DNA of 64,000 nt, from positions 1-64,000 of the forward strand of contig SFKZ01000006.1 of the NCBI GenBank assembly GCA_004553595.1, read 5' to 3'. Positions 18,282 through 27,420 of the stretch are shown in pieces. The notes beneath the pieces were generated by a model. That model saw nothing but the letters and a program-made list of their open reading frames with translations, searched no databases and had not been told where the DNA came from. Numbering within the stretch: position 1 is the stretch's first letter; every line of letters starts with the position of its first letter. The position numbers were made by a program, and so were the translations under genes. This DNA comes from Methanobrevibacter ruminantium. Its GTDB lineage: Archaea > Methanobacteriota > Methanobacteria > Methanobacteriales > Methanobacteriaceae.

Positions 18282-19934
18282 ATGCCTGTAATTACATTTA
18301 AATATCAAGATTTAAAGGATTTAGGTATTGATATGGAAAAAGATGAGCTTATTGATACCTTACCTATGATGGCAAGTGATATTGAAGATTATGATGATGA
18401 GGAGATTAAAGTAGAATTCTTCCCAAATCGTCCAGATAACTTATCTGTTGAAGGAGTGTCAAGATCATTTAAAGGTTTCTTAGGAATGGAAACTGGACTT
18501 CCAAAATATGAAATCGAACCATCTGGAGAAAAGGTTTATGTAAGTCCAGAAGTTGCAGAAATCAGACCTTACATCAGATTTGCGAGGATAGAAGGAGTTG
18601 ACTTCTCAGGAGACAAGATCAAATACATCATGGATTTCCAGGAAAACCTTCATTGGGTAATTGGAAGAGACCGTAAGAAAGTTGCAATTGGTGTCCATAA
18701 CGCAGATGTCATAAGTGGACCATACAAATACATTGCAACACCAAAAGACGAAAATTCATTTGTTCCTCTTGAAATGGATGAGGAAATGACTCCTGATGAA
18801 ATATTGAAAGATCATGCAAAAGGAGAAAAATATGCTCATTTGATTGATAAGTTCGATAAGTATCCTCTCATTATTGATAAGGATGAACAGGTATTGTCAA
18901 TGCCTCCAATCATCAACGGGGAATTAACCAAACTTAAGGAAGACACAACCAACATCATTGTTGATGTAACTGGAACTGATGAGAGAGCGGTTGAGCAATC
19001 CTTAAACATTCTTTGCGCATCATTTGCTGAAGTTGGAGGAAAAGTGAAATCTATGGAAGTGATTTATGAAGACGAAACTATCATCTGCCCTGATTTCACT
19101 CCAAAAGTAAGAAATGTTCATGTTGATTTAACCAATGAATTGATTGGCGGAACCGATTTAACTGCTGAAGACATTAAAGGATTGCTTGAAAAGGCAAGAT
19201 TTGATGCTAACATCATTAATGACAACGAATTGGAAGTGCTTATCCCACCTTACAGAGTTGACATATTGCACGAAGTTGATATTGTTGAAAACATTACCAT
19301 CCAATACCATATCAATGCAGTTGAAGCAAAATTGCCAGATATCGTTACTGTAGCAAGTGAAGATAACTGGTTTAAAGGTGAAAAGACCATTAGAGAAGTT
19401 ATGGTAGGCTTAGGCTTCCAAGAAGTAATGAGCTTAATGCTAACCAGTGAAGAAAGCCAATATGAAAAGATGAATCAGGAAGAGATTGACCATGTTCAAG
19501 TTTCCAAACCAATCACCATTAGTGGAACCATGATCAGAACCAGTCTTCTCAATAGCTTAATGGAATTCCTTGAAGACAACAAGCATGAAGACCTTCCACA
19601 AAAGATCTTTGAAATCGGTGATGTCTTATACATGGATGATAAATCCGCTAACAAGACAAGACAAGTTAAAAAATTAGCAGGTATGATTTGTCACAGCTCT
19701 GCAAACTTCACTGAAATAAAATCAACCGTTTCCAGTGTGCTTTCCAATTTAGGATACAGTATGAAAATCAGTGATTCAAAGAACACTACTTTTATTCCAG
19801 GTAGAGTTGCTGATGTCAGCGGTGAATCTAAAAACGGCAAAATAACTGGATTCTTTGGTGAAATAGCCCCTGAAGTTATTAGAAACTTTGAATTGGAATA
19901 TCCAGTTATAGCATTTGAAATTGAATTCCTCTAA
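18282..19934 (+). CDS. pheT: Phenylalanyl-tRNA synthetase beta subunit, archaeal type
   Basis: The structural partner of PheS in charging tRNA-Phe. The archaeal/eukaryotic short form is indicated by the N-terminus MPVITFKYQDLKDLG, the B3/4 editing region (about residues 90-260), the B5 domain (EVLIPPYRVDILHEVDIVENI, about residues 315-335) and the C-terminal catalytic-like domain ending in GFFGEIAPEVIRNFELEYPV. The 550 residues match the family. AGGAGATAAT precedes the ATG. PheS is not in the window. Confidence 0.97.
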   Translation: MPVITFKYQDLKDLGIDMEKDELIDTLPMMASDIEDYDDEEIKVEFFPNRPDNLSVEGVSRSFKGFLGMETGLPKYEIEPSGEKVYVSPEVAEIRPYIRFARIEGVDFSGDKIKYIMDFQENLHWVIGRDRKKVAIGVHNADVISGPYKYIATPKDENSFVPLEMDEEMTPDEILKDHAKGEKYAHLIDKFDKYPLIIDKDEQVLSMPPIINGELTKLKEDTTNIIVDVTGTDERAVEQSLNILCASFAEVGGKVKSMEVIYEDETIICPDFTPKVRNVHVDLTNELIGGTDLTAEDIKGLLEKARFDANIINDNELEVLIPPYRVDILHEVDIVENITIQYHINAVEAKLPDIVTVASEDNWFKGEKTIREVMVGLGFQEVMSLMLTSEESQYEKMNQEEIDHVQVSKPITISGTMIRTSLLNSLMEFLEDNKHEDLPQKIFEIGDVLYMDDKSANKTRQVKKLAGMICHSSANFTEIKSTVSSVLSNLGYSMKISDSKNTTFIPGRVADVSGESKNGKITGFFGEIAPEVIRNFELEYPVIAFEIEFL

Positions 19935-19965
19935 TTGAATTCAATTTATTTTTTTCTTTTTTAAT
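19918..19965 (+). terminator. pheT terminator, hairpin plus T-tract
   Basis: AAATTGAATT and AATTCAATTT form a 10-bp stem. Its 10-nt loop contains the pheT stop codon. TTTATTTTTTTCTTTTTT follows immediately. Confidence 0.65.
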
Positions 19966-20033
19966 TAATTTTTTGAATTAATAATTATTTCTAAATTTTT
20001 AAACTATTTTTTAATCCTATTTTAATTCATTAT

Positions 20034-20273
20034 CTATTTTTTCTCTTTATGTGCAGTTATGATTGTATAGCTAGAAGCATTTACAGTGATTATAATCCCA
20101 TCAACAGTTACATAATAATTCTTTCCTTTACGTTCAATAACTGCATTTTCCTGTTTTATTTTATCAATGCAATACTTTACAATGTCTTCAACATCAACTT
20201 CAATGTTCCTTTTAATTCTATCTACACCCATTTCAGTTGTATGTACCTTATCAAGATTTCTTAAGAGTTCCAT
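20034..20273 (-). CDS. DUF3781 family protein
   Basis: A small protein of about 79 residues. It shows the family's pattern KVHTTEMGVDRIKRNI near the start, and then IERKGKNYYVTVDGIIITVNASSYTIITAHK. Function is unknown. The open frame can begin at ATG 20279, overlapping the YjbQ stop as ATGA. GGTGA sits 6 nt before ATG 20273, which is the better-spaced start. Either way it is translationally coupled to YjbQ. Confidence 0.8.
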   Translation of the reverse strand: MELLRNLDKVHTTEMGVDRIKRNIEVDVEDIVKYCIDKIKQENAVIERKGKNYYVTVDGIIITVNASSYTIITAHKEKK

Positions 20274-20275
20274 AA

Positions 20276-20701
20276 TCATTCACCTATAAAAGTTAACTCA
20301 ACTGTCCTATTTGATCTAGGACCATCCAATTCAACGAAGAATATTGATTGCCAAGTTCCAAGGTCCAATCTACCATCCACTATTGGAATGGTTTCAGATG
20401 AGCCTAAGAGAAATGCTCTTATATGTGAAGCTGCATTATTGTCAATGAAATCATGTTTATAATTGTCCGTTTCCTTGACAATGTCTTTTAATGCTTCCTC
20501 AAAATCCAATAAAAGTCCCTTTTCATTTTCATTTACACGAATGGCACTTGTAGAATGCTTTGTAAATATGTTTACGATACCATTATCCATTTTATTTTCC
20601 TTATTAATCTCATTCAAAACCGCTACAACATCTCTTGTAATATCCATTATCTGAAAATTAGAACTTGAACTAATCTTTAATGATTTGCTTATTATAACCA
20701 T
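20276..20701 (-). CDS. YjbQ/UPF0047 family protein
   Basis: A 141-residue single-domain protein of the YjbQ family, whose members show weak thiamine-phosphate-synthase activity. Motifs: NIFTKHSTSAIRVNENE (about residues 44-60), the HIRAFLLGSS segment, and GTWQSIFFVELDGPRSNR near the C-terminus. GGTGAT lies 5 nt before ATG 20701. It overlaps the DUF3781 gene downstream, so the two form a bicistronic unit. Its physiological substrate is not known. Confidence 0.92.
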   Translation of the reverse strand: MVIISKSLKISSSSNFQIMDITRDVVAVLNEINKENKMDNGIVNIFTKHSTSAIRVNENEKGLLLDFEEALKDIVKETDNYKHDFIDNNAASHIRAFLLGSSETIPIVDGRLDLGTWQSIFFVELDGPRSNRTVELTFIGE

Positions 20702-20882
20702 TTAATCACCATCATAATTATATTTGAATTTAAATTAAAAAAATTTACTTATAACATTGTTAGAAATCATTTTCACAAAACTTTTATAAATGCGGAAAAT
20801 AAAGAGTTAATTAAGCAAAATATTAAAAAAAAATTATGGTTTATAATACTATCTTTACAAAGTTTTTAAGAGAGTGAATAAG

Positions 20883-22604
20883 ATGTCATTTACAGCATAT
20901 ATGTTGGATGTAATATCTGATACTATTTATCCGGCTAGAATCACAATAGAAGACGGTTTATTTAAAGAAGTGACCCCAATTACAGTTTCTGAAAAAGAAA
21001 TTATAAATGTTGATGTAAAAGGATTAATGCTTCCAGGATTCATTGATTCCCATATTCATATTGAAAGCAGTATGATTACACCAGCACAATTTGCTAAAAT
21101 TGCAGTTCGTCATGGTACTACTGGTGTTGTTTGCGATCCTCATGAAATAGCCAATGTTTTAGGAATCGAAGGGGTTGAAGCAATGATAGAAAATGCAAAG
21201 CAAGTTCCATTTAATTTTTTCTTCACGGCCCCATCCTGTGTACCTGCTACTGGATTTGAGACTTCTGGTGCTGTTTTAGATTCCTCTGATATAGAATATT
21301 TGCTTAAAAAAGATGAGATTGTGGCATTGGGAGAAATGATGAATTTCCCAGGTGTAATTAACGGCGATGAAGATGTTCATAAGAAATTGGAATTGGCAAG
21401 AAAATATGGAAAGCCAATTGATGGCCATGCACCGCTAGTAACTAGAGACGCTTTGGATAAATACCTCGCTGCAGGTATAAGTACAGACCACGAATGCAGT
21501 AATGTTATAGAAGCTCTTGAGAAAAAGATAAAAGGTATGAAAATTATGGTCCGTGATGGCTCATCAGCTATGGATATGGAAGGTCTTTTTAATATAGATG
21601 AAGGTCGTCAATCCGTTGATTTTACAGGACCTATGGGCCTTATGTTTAGAGACATATTTGAGAGAAAAATTTATTCACCTTTATTCGATTTTATAGTTAG
21701 TGATGACAAACATCCACACGATTTAATCAAAGGTCATTTGAATAAATCCATTAATAAGGCAGTTGATTTAGGAATTGATCCTATTAAAGCAATTAATATG
21801 GTAACAATCAACCCAGGATATCATTATAACCTAAATTGTGGAGCTATTGTACCTGGTGCAAACGCTGATTTTATAATTGTTGACAGCATATATGACTGTA
21901 ACGTTCTAAAAACATATGTCGGTGGAAAATGTGTATTCGATGGAGAGAACGTTTTATTTGACGTTCCGGAAATCGAACCTAGAAATACAATCAATACCAC
22001 TAAGAAGACTGCAAGTGACTTTGACATACATTATGACGGTGACGAATGCGAAGTCAATGTAATAGAGTGCTTTGACGGTGAACTCTTAACTAAAAAAGCA
22101 ACTGCAAAGCTATATGTAAAAGATGGTATAGTGCAACCTGACATTTTTCAGGACGTCTTAAAAATTGCTGTTGTAGAACGTTATGGTGGAAACACTATTG
22201 CTAACGCATTCATTAAAGGATTTGGACTTAAGAAAGGAGCAATCGCTTCATCAGTTGCACATGACTCACATAACATAATCGTCATCGGCTATAACTCTCA
22301 AATGATGGCGGATGCAGTAAATCAAGTAATTGATGATAAAGGAGGTATTTCCGTTGTTAGTGAAGATTTCTCTGACTCATTACCTCTCCCTATTGCTGGA
22401 TTGATGTCTAATGAAGATGTGAATAAGGTAGCTGAAAAATTAGGCATTTTACATAATATAGTTAAAGCATTAGGATGTCAAGTGGAAGCGCCATTCATGA
22501 CAATGGCATTCATGGCATTGCTGGTAATTCCATCCATTAAAATATCCGATAAAGGATTGTTTGATGGTGATAATTTCGAATTTATGGATGTAATTATTAA
22601 ATAA
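20883..22604 (+). CDS. ade: Adenine deaminase
   Basis: This enzyme converts adenine to hypoxanthine in purine salvage. It is an amidohydrolase with metal-site motifs GFIDSHIHIESSMITP (about residues 53-68), CDPHEIANVLG and DGHAP, and the family-specific C-terminal domain with SVAHDSHNIIVIGYN. Length 573 is normal. An open frame begins at GTG 20874, but GAGTGA is then better read as the ribosome site for ATG 20883. It is a single gene with a T-rich terminator. Confidence 0.95.
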   Translation: MSFTAYMLDVISDTIYPARITIEDGLFKEVTPITVSEKEIINVDVKGLMLPGFIDSHIHIESSMITPAQFAKIAVRHGTTGVVCDPHEIANVLGIEGVEAMIENAKQVPFNFFFTAPSCVPATGFETSGAVLDSSDIEYLLKKDEIVALGEMMNFPGVINGDEDVHKKLELARKYGKPIDGHAPLVTRDALDKYLAAGISTDHECSNVIEALEKKIKGMKIMVRDGSSAMDMEGLFNIDEGRQSVDFTGPMGLMFRDIFERKIYSPLFDFIVSDDKHPHDLIKGHLNKSINKAVDLGIDPIKAINMVTINPGYHYNLNCGAIVPGANADFIIVDSIYDCNVLKTYVGGKCVFDGENVLFDVPEIEPRNTINTTKKTASDFDIHYDGDECEVNVIECFDGELLTKKATAKLYVKDGIVQPDIFQDVLKIAVVERYGGNTIANAFIKGFGLKKGAIASSVAHDSHNIIVIGYNSQMMADAVNQVIDDKGGISVVSEDFSDSLPLPIAGLMSNEDVNKVAEKLGILHNIVKALGCQVEAPFMTMAFMALLVIPSIKISDKGLFDGDNFEFMDVIIK

Positions 22605-22645
22605 GGTTATTCCTTTTTAATAATTCTTTTTTCTTTCTTTTTCTT
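22600..22645 (+). terminator. ade terminator, T-tract
   Basis: A small AATAA/TTATT hairpin spans the stop codon. It is followed by TTCCTTTTTAATAATTCTTT and further T-runs. Confidence 0.5.
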
Positions 22646-22700
22646 GAATTTTTTAAAAACTTAAACTTAAAAATTATTTCTTTTTTTTAATTCTTTTCAC

Positions 22701-22745
22701 TTATCTTAACTTATCTTAACTTATTTTAACTTATTTTAACTTATC
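22701..22745. repeat. 10-bp tandem repeat, 4 copies
   Basis: TTATCTTAAC occurs twice, followed by TTATTTTAAC twice (22701-22740), then a partial copy. The repeat runs into the last codons of the SWIM gene. Confidence 0.85.
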
Positions 22746-22970
22746 TCTAATTTCTAAAATCTTTTTTATGTGCTTGCAATGATTTTCCTTATCGCTTACT
22801 TTGACTCCTCCAAATTTTAGGTTTTCCCTACGGTATTTAAAGTCTTCACAGCCACAGCTGACAGTATCCTCTAAAAGGTCAAAAGTGATAATGTAATGCT
22901 TATTGGAGGATTTGCTTTTTATAAAGTAGTCTTCCCATTCCTCATTTTTAGAAACTTTTTCTATTATCAT
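22731..22970 (-). CDS. SWIM zinc-finger protein, small
   Basis: About 79 residues. The SWIM pattern is complete: CGCEDFKYRR (C-X-C, about residues 40-41), then NHCKHI (C-X-H). The domain nearly fills the protein. SWIM domains bind DNA or protein partners. ATG 22970 is preceded by GAGGAT; the open frame has a TTG two codons earlier. It is a single gene whose 3' end overlaps a decamer repeat. Role unknown. Confidence 0.8.
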   Translation of the reverse strand: MIIEKVSKNEEWEDYFIKSKSSNKHYIITFDLLEDTVSCGCEDFKYRRENLKFGGVKVSDKENHCKHIKKILEIRDKLK

Positions 22971-23119
22971 AACCAATCCTCAAAATTAATTAGAAATTAC
23001 TAATACATAAAAGTTTTTGAAAATAAGTCAAATTAATTAAAAAAAAGTAAAAGATAAAAACAAATCAAAGAAATTAAAATAAAATAAAAAAAAGTAAAGA
23101 AAGTAAAAAGCCACAGATA

Positions 23120-23629
23120 TTATTCAATATCAATAGTGATCTTTTCATTTCTTTTTTGTTTTGCTTCCTTGATGTCATTAAGCTTTTCTGTAAACTCTTT
23201 TGCATTTTGCAATTTCAATTCGATTTCAGATAGCTCTTCCTTAAGAAGCATTTCATCTCTTTTTAATGAGTTGATATAATCTTCACTGCCATTGTTATAA
23301 TCTTCATAGATTTCCAAGATCTCTCTTGCTGAAAGAATTGATTCCTCTTTAAGGAATTTTTTGGTATGAGGTTTCACTCTAACACTTAAAGGCTGTAATC
23401 TTTCCTTTTCACCAGCTTTTCTTCCAGAAGCAACAGTTTTTGAATCTTCATAAGCATCCCAGAATTCAGTGTTTAAATCTTGCAATATCTTAACTCTGTC
23501 TTTGAATATCTGTTCTAAATCCCAAATATCAAACTCATCTGCATCCTTGTAATCCTTAGCTTTGAATCCAGAGTTGTCAAATTCATAGTTATTGCTTTTT
23601 TGCTCATTATTTTCTTCATTTCCCGGCAT
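23120..23629 (-). CDS. Hypothetical acidic coiled-coil protein with RHH-like segment
   Basis: No certain family. The N-terminal 60 of 169 residues are polar and probably disordered. The segment LQPLSVRVKPHTKKFLKEES (about residues 80-99), followed by ILSAREILEIYEDYN, resembles a ribbon-helix-helix unit. From about residue 118 a charged heptad-rich helix (KRDEMLLKEELSEIELKLQN) suggests a coiled coil. GGGGGAG precedes the ATG and a strong TATA box lies at 23731-23740, so expression is likely. Confidence 0.7.
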   Translation of the reverse strand: MPGNEENNEQKSNNYEFDNSGFKAKDYKDADEFDIWDLEQIFKDRVKILQDLNTEFWDAYEDSKTVASGRKAGEKERLQPLSVRVKPHTKKFLKEESILSAREILEIYEDYNNGSEDYINSLKRDEMLLKEELSEIELKLQNAKEFTEKLNDIKEAKQKRNEKITIDIE

Positions 23630-23730
23630 TTTTCTCCCCCGATTAAAATTAAAATATTCTAAAAATATAAAAATAATTCAGTAATGTAATACATAAATTA
23701 TTTTTGTATACTATTAAATTGTCATACAAA

Positions 23731-23740
23731 ATATATAAAT
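23731..23740 (-). promoter_or_regulatory. TATA box of the coiled-coil protein gene
   Basis: ATTTATATAT on the minus strand, about 100 nt before the start codon. The divergent DMT gene lies to the right and may use a separate weak box. Confidence 0.5.
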
Positions 23741-23858
23741 GTACTCATTTCTAATTGGAATTTGTAAAAAAATATGGGAATAATCCCCAAATTAATCGAT
23801 AAAAATTAATAAAATGAGATAGATAAAATATAATGAATTAAAAAAAATAAGTGAAATA

Positions 23859-24746
23859 ATGAAGAAGATATACTTGCTTTTACCAATCATTGCAGGAATA
23901 ATGTTTGGATCTACTGGAATATTTGTCAGAACATTAACTGAAAATGGAGTGGATTCAACCACATTGCTTTTTTTAAGATTTTCAATAGCTATTTTATACA
24001 TAGCTATAGCAATATTCCTAACTGATAAAAGCCTATTGAAGATAAATAAAGAGGATATCCCATTATTTGTACTGTGTGGACTATGCATTCTCGGATTGAA
24101 CTTATGTTACAATAGTTCAATCAATACTGTCCCATTATCCCTTGCAGCTATACTCTTAAGTACTGCACCGGTTTTTGTTTTGGTATTGGAATATTTCCTG
24201 TTTAAAGAAAAAATCACTTCAATTAAAGTATTATGCGTGATTCTTGTACTAATCGGATGTACATTGGTTACTGGACTTCTTGAGGAAAATTCAATTGACA
24301 TTTCATGGATAGGAATAATTGCAGGTATTGGATCTGCAATTTTCTGGGCAATCTACTCAGTTACATCAAGGAAATCAATTGATATGGGAAGGCATACATT
24401 TACAATACTTTTATATTCATTGATTACAATCACAATAATGACAATCCCATTTACCAGTTTCACTCAAATTGCTAATTTCGTTAGCTTGAATCCAGTTCCA
24501 AATGTATTATTCCTATTGTTGCATTCATTAGTCTCATTCGCATTGCCTTATGTATTCATTACTATTTCATTGAATCATATGGATGCAGGAACAGCAGTTA
24601 TATTATCATCTGGAGAGCCAATAGCTGCTCTTGCATTTGGAATGATATTCTATATGGAAATGCCTACAGTACTAATGGTTTGTGGAGTAGCCATTACAAT
24701 AGTGGCATTAATACTCTTAAGCAGAAGCCCTGCAAATGAGGTTTAA
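23859..24746 (+). CDS. EamA/DMT-superfamily transporter
   Basis: A 295-residue integral membrane protein with ten predicted hydrophobic segments arranged as two EamA repeats. The first repeat starts with AGIMFGSTGIFVRTL; the second is near residue 150 with IGIIAGIGSAIFWAIYSVTSR. Each ends in a family-typical exit such as FLFKEKIT and MEMPTVLMVCGVAI. Members export amino acids, metabolites or nucleotide derivatives; the substrate is not visible from sequence. Single gene. Confidence 0.9.
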   Translation: MKKIYLLLPIIAGIMFGSTGIFVRTLTENGVDSTTLLFLRFSIAILYIAIAIFLTDKSLLKINKEDIPLFVLCGLCILGLNLCYNSSINTVPLSLAAILLSTAPVFVLVLEYFLFKEKITSIKVLCVILVLIGCTLVTGLLEENSIDISWIGIIAGIGSAIFWAIYSVTSRKSIDMGRHTFTILLYSLITITIMTIPFTSFTQIANFVSLNPVPNVLFLLLHSLVSFALPYVFITISLNHMDAGTAVILSSGEPIAALAFGMIFYMEMPTVLMVCGVAITIVALILLSRSPANEV

Positions 24747-24799
24747 TAAAAATAGAATGGGATGGAAATAGCTAAAAAAATATTTTAAAAATAGGAATT

Positions 24800-24850
24800 C
24801 TCAAAAAAATATAATACTAAAAAATATAATACTAAAAAAATAGAATACTG
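24800..24850. repeat. Short tandem repeat in 3' spacer
   Basis: AAAAAATATAATACT occurs twice in tandem, followed by a diverged copy AAAAAAATAGAATACT. This is the spacer between the convergent DMT and TFB genes. Confidence 0.7.
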
Positions 24851-24898
24851 AAATACAATAAAAATAGTTAAAAAATTAAATATTAAACAGGATTAAAC

Positions 24899-25918
24899 TT
24901 ATACAAAGTCTAATTTACTGTTTAATTCCTTAAATCTGTTTCTAATGGTAACTTCAGTTACACCAAGGGTTTTTGCAATCTCAGTTTGAGTCTTGCGTTC
25001 ACCAAACAACATGGAAGTTCCGTACAAAGTTGCAGCTGCAACACTTGCAGGATCTTTTCCTGAAGTTAATCCCAAGTCTTTTGCATCGTTAATGATTTCA
25101 ATGGATCTAACTTCCACTTGGGAAGATAATCCTAATCTGCTAGCAAATCTTGGAATGTAATCATTCGGAGATATAGGAGTTAACTTAATACCTAATTTCC
25201 TTGCTAAGAACCTGTAATTCTTACTAATGGTCTTTTGGTTTATTCCAGTAGCTTTCTCGACTTCATCTAAAGTACGTGGAACTTTACAGAGTCTGCATGC
25301 AATGTAGACGGTAGCAACCAAAAGTTTGGAAATGCTTCTGCCTCTGATTAAATCCTCATCCAAAGCATTTCTGTAAATGTTTACAGATTCATACCTTACA
25401 TCTTTTGAAAGGGACAAATTGGAAACGATCACTCCCAATTCAGTGAATGCCCTGGCCAAGTTTCTACTTTGAGGGTCACTTACACGAGCTTGGTTATTCA
25501 ATCTTCTTAAACGGTACCATCTAGTTTTGTCATTCAAGTGTCCTTTATTGACATCAAAAGTGGTGGACAATCCGCCATCATGAATAGCCATGTTCTTAGG
25601 TGCACCATTTTGACCATGGAAATTACCATCCTTATCTCTTGCGGTTCCTCTAAAGGTGGAATCGATAATGTTCTCTTCAACAACCAAACCACATTTCTTA
25701 CAGGATTTTTCAGAACGGACTGTGTCCATGAAAAACTCGGTGGATCCACAAACTGGACAAGTGACTGCTTGAACTTCACTGTCTTCGAAGCTAGAAGATT
25801 TTCTACGTCTGGATTGTTTCCTTATGAGATTGGAATATTCCTTTTCTCCAAGTTCATTTTTAAAATTAGTTCTACAGTTGGATGCTTTGTTTTTAATAAT
25901 AGATTCATTTACGCTCAT
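24899..25918 (-). CDS. tfb: Transcription initiation factor IIB, divergent copy
   Basis: TFB bridges TBP-bound promoters and RNA polymerase. The zinc ribbon is CPVCG...CKKCG (about residues 51-75). The B-reader/linker follows and is atypical: the common EWRAFD motif is replaced by STFRGTARDKDG. Two cyclin folds then end in SEVTIRN-like TQTEIAKTLGVTEVTIRNR. ATG 25918 was chosen because AAAGGA lies 6 nt upstream; the open frame extends nine codons further, to a TTG. Methanogens may carry more than one TFB. Whether this is the main one cannot be told here. Confidence 0.92.
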   Translation of the reverse strand: MSVNESIIKNKASNCRTNFKNELGEKEYSNLIRKQSRRRKSSSFEDSEVQAVTCPVCGSTEFFMDTVRSEKSCKKCGLVVEENIIDSTFRGTARDKDGNFHGQNGAPKNMAIHDGGLSTTFDVNKGHLNDKTRWYRLRRLNNQARVSDPQSRNLARAFTELGVIVSNLSLSKDVRYESVNIYRNALDEDLIRGRSISKLLVATVYIACRLCKVPRTLDEVEKATGINQKTISKNYRFLARKLGIKLTPISPNDYIPRFASRLGLSSQVEVRSIEIINDAKDLGLTSGKDPASVAAATLYGTSMLFGERKTQTEIAKTLGVTEVTIRNRFKELNSKLDFV

Positions 25919-26498
25919 TTCTCTTCCTTTAATCATGTAATTCAAATAACTACTCCATTATCAAAACTTATGAATAAATAGGTGGGATATGGTTTTATTA
26001 ATAAAGTGGGATAATAAAGTTGACTACTAAATAGTAATTAAATACTATTGCAATGAAAAATAGAACTAAAAAAGAAAGCGTCCTATAAAGTATGATTTTG
26101 ATGATGTTTGATTTTTCTACAATTCAATTAACTGGTTATTAATTGAAAGCTAAGCTTTTGGCATAAGCTAGCACGAATCCAAGTCGTGGTATAATGTATG
26201 TTTGGGAACTTGATAGCCCCATTATTGATGGCAACAGTACTACAGTTACAATTATACTAATTAACATTTGCAAAATTGATTATTTTTAGTAATATATGAT
26301 AAATTAATCTAATTTGGTGAAATAAATTAATTTTAGGTGGTTTCAATAAAAATAAAAGATTTTAGAAAAAATTTTTCAAACTTTTCTAAAAACTTATACT
26401 AATTTTAATCAGATATTATGAATATTATTGAAATTAATCTAACTTTTCATACATGTCGGATATTATATTATAAACACCGCCATATATAAAGGTTTGCA
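25919..26498. other. 580-bp spacer with a possible structured RNA or decayed gene
   Basis: The part 26080-26260 is much less A/T-biased than other spacers. It contains two adjacent hairpins, 26149-26172 (GCT-A-AGCTT/AAGCT-AGC) and 26172-26188 (CACGA/TCGTG), enclosed by AACTG/CAGTT at 26130-26246. Both strands also have short open stretches: minus strand, 42 codons about 26266-26138; plus strand, about 40 codons from 26169. It may be an RNA or an old gene remnant. The right part carries the terminator of the carbonic anhydrase gene. Confidence 0.4.
26360..26391 (-). terminator. Terminator hairpin downstream of carbonic anhydrase
   Basis: TTTTAGAAAA and TTTTCTAAAA form a 10-bp stem with a 12-nt A/T loop, about 110 nt after the gene. 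On the minus strand it is followed by ATCTTTTATTTTTATT. Confidence 0.45.
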
Positions 26499-27026
26499 TT
26501 AATAGTCTTCTTTCAAGACTTTTAATTCTCCAGTTACAATGTCAATTATAAGACCATGCACTGGAACATCTGGAATCAATGGGTGATTTTTGATCTTGTC
26601 AACAACATCAAGCACATTTGCCTCTTCAGATTCAAATCCACCAATCCATTCTGCCAAGTCATATTTTGCAATGTCTTCCTCTTTAATGCCTCTTGCAAGC
26701 ATCTTTTCCTTCAATGCATCTGCATCAGCACCAGCCATACCACATTCAGTGTGGCCTACAACCAATACCTCTTCAGCACCGAGATTGTACAATGCAGCAC
26801 CAATAGATCTGATTGCATCTTCTCCTACAATGGAGTTTCCTGCATTTCTGACTATTTTTGCATCTCCTCTTTTAAGTCCTAAAGCTGGTTCAAAGAAGTC
26901 GATTAATCTGCAATCCATACAAGTGAGAATAGCTAACTTCTTTTGTGCATGGTGAGACATTTCCTCCCCTTCAAAGTTTTCGACAAATTTCTTGTTATCT
27001 TCTAAAATACCATCCAATATAGTCAT
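26499..27026 (-). CDS. cab: Beta-class carbonic anhydrase, Cab type
   Basis: This zinc enzyme hydrates CO2 to bicarbonate, supplying carboxylases and methanogenesis. The zinc ligands are the first Cys of LTCMDCRL (about residue 35) and His-Cys in VGHTECGMAG (about residues 90-97). The catalytic Asp-Arg pair is in the same MDCR motif. The sequence is close to the short clade first described in Methanothermobacter. AGGTG precedes ATG 27026. Single gene. Confidence 0.95.
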   Translation of the reverse strand: MTILDGILEDNKKFVENFEGEEMSHHAQKKLAILTCMDCRLIDFFEPALGLKRGDAKIVRNAGNSIVGEDAIRSIGAALYNLGAEEVLVVGHTECGMAGADADALKEKMLARGIKEEDIAKYDLAEWIGGFESEEANVLDVVDKIKNHPLIPDVPVHGLIIDIVTGELKVLKEDY

Positions 27027-27420
27027 ACAAACACCTCTAAATACCTTAAGGCTAAAAAGATAATTTATTTATAACTTATAATTATAGCCTTTAAATTGAT
27101 TTTTAAAGCATAAAATTGATTAAAAAAACCATACAATTTTATATATTAATCTATGTTTTATAAACTATATAAAATTATCTTAATCTGTTTTAAAAAACAG
27201 CCATAATGATTAAAATTGTTTAAAAATACTTAATTAAATTAAATAATAATTAAAATAATAAAAAAGCAATGAGAGAAGAAGAAACCCCCCAAATTAAAAA
27301 AAATAGCATAAAAAATGATTATAAAAAATGAAACCCCCACATTAAAAAAGAATACATAAAAAATGATTATAAAAAATGAATTAATAAAAAAATAAAAAAA
27401 GAAAAAGATGATTGAATTGA
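27027..27420. other. Gene-free spacer with a C-run repeat
   Basis: No gene seen. A 48-bp unit is tandemly duplicated at 27281-27329 and 27330-27377. Each copy begins GAAACCCCC and ends CATAAAAAATGATTATAAAA plus AAT. On the minus strand this is the 3' region of the mrp gene, giving G-runs between T-rich tracts. The part next to cab (27040-27240) is plain A/T. Confidence 0.7.
27281..27377. repeat. 48-bp tandem repeat with C5/C6 runs
   Basis: Two near-identical copies, differing mainly in the C-run length and a few bases after it. The G/C-runs stand out because the surrounding spacer has almost no C or G. Confidence 0.8.

Noticed and set aside
25538..25981. 147-codon frame on the plus strand across the tfb start
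   Set aside because: Antisense to the zinc ribbon and linker of TFB and without a family pattern.
26149..26188. Purine-type or fluoride riboswitch
   Set aside because: The two hairpins with complementary loops recall such folds, but the conserved junction bases of those riboswitches are missing, and the loop match is only four bases.
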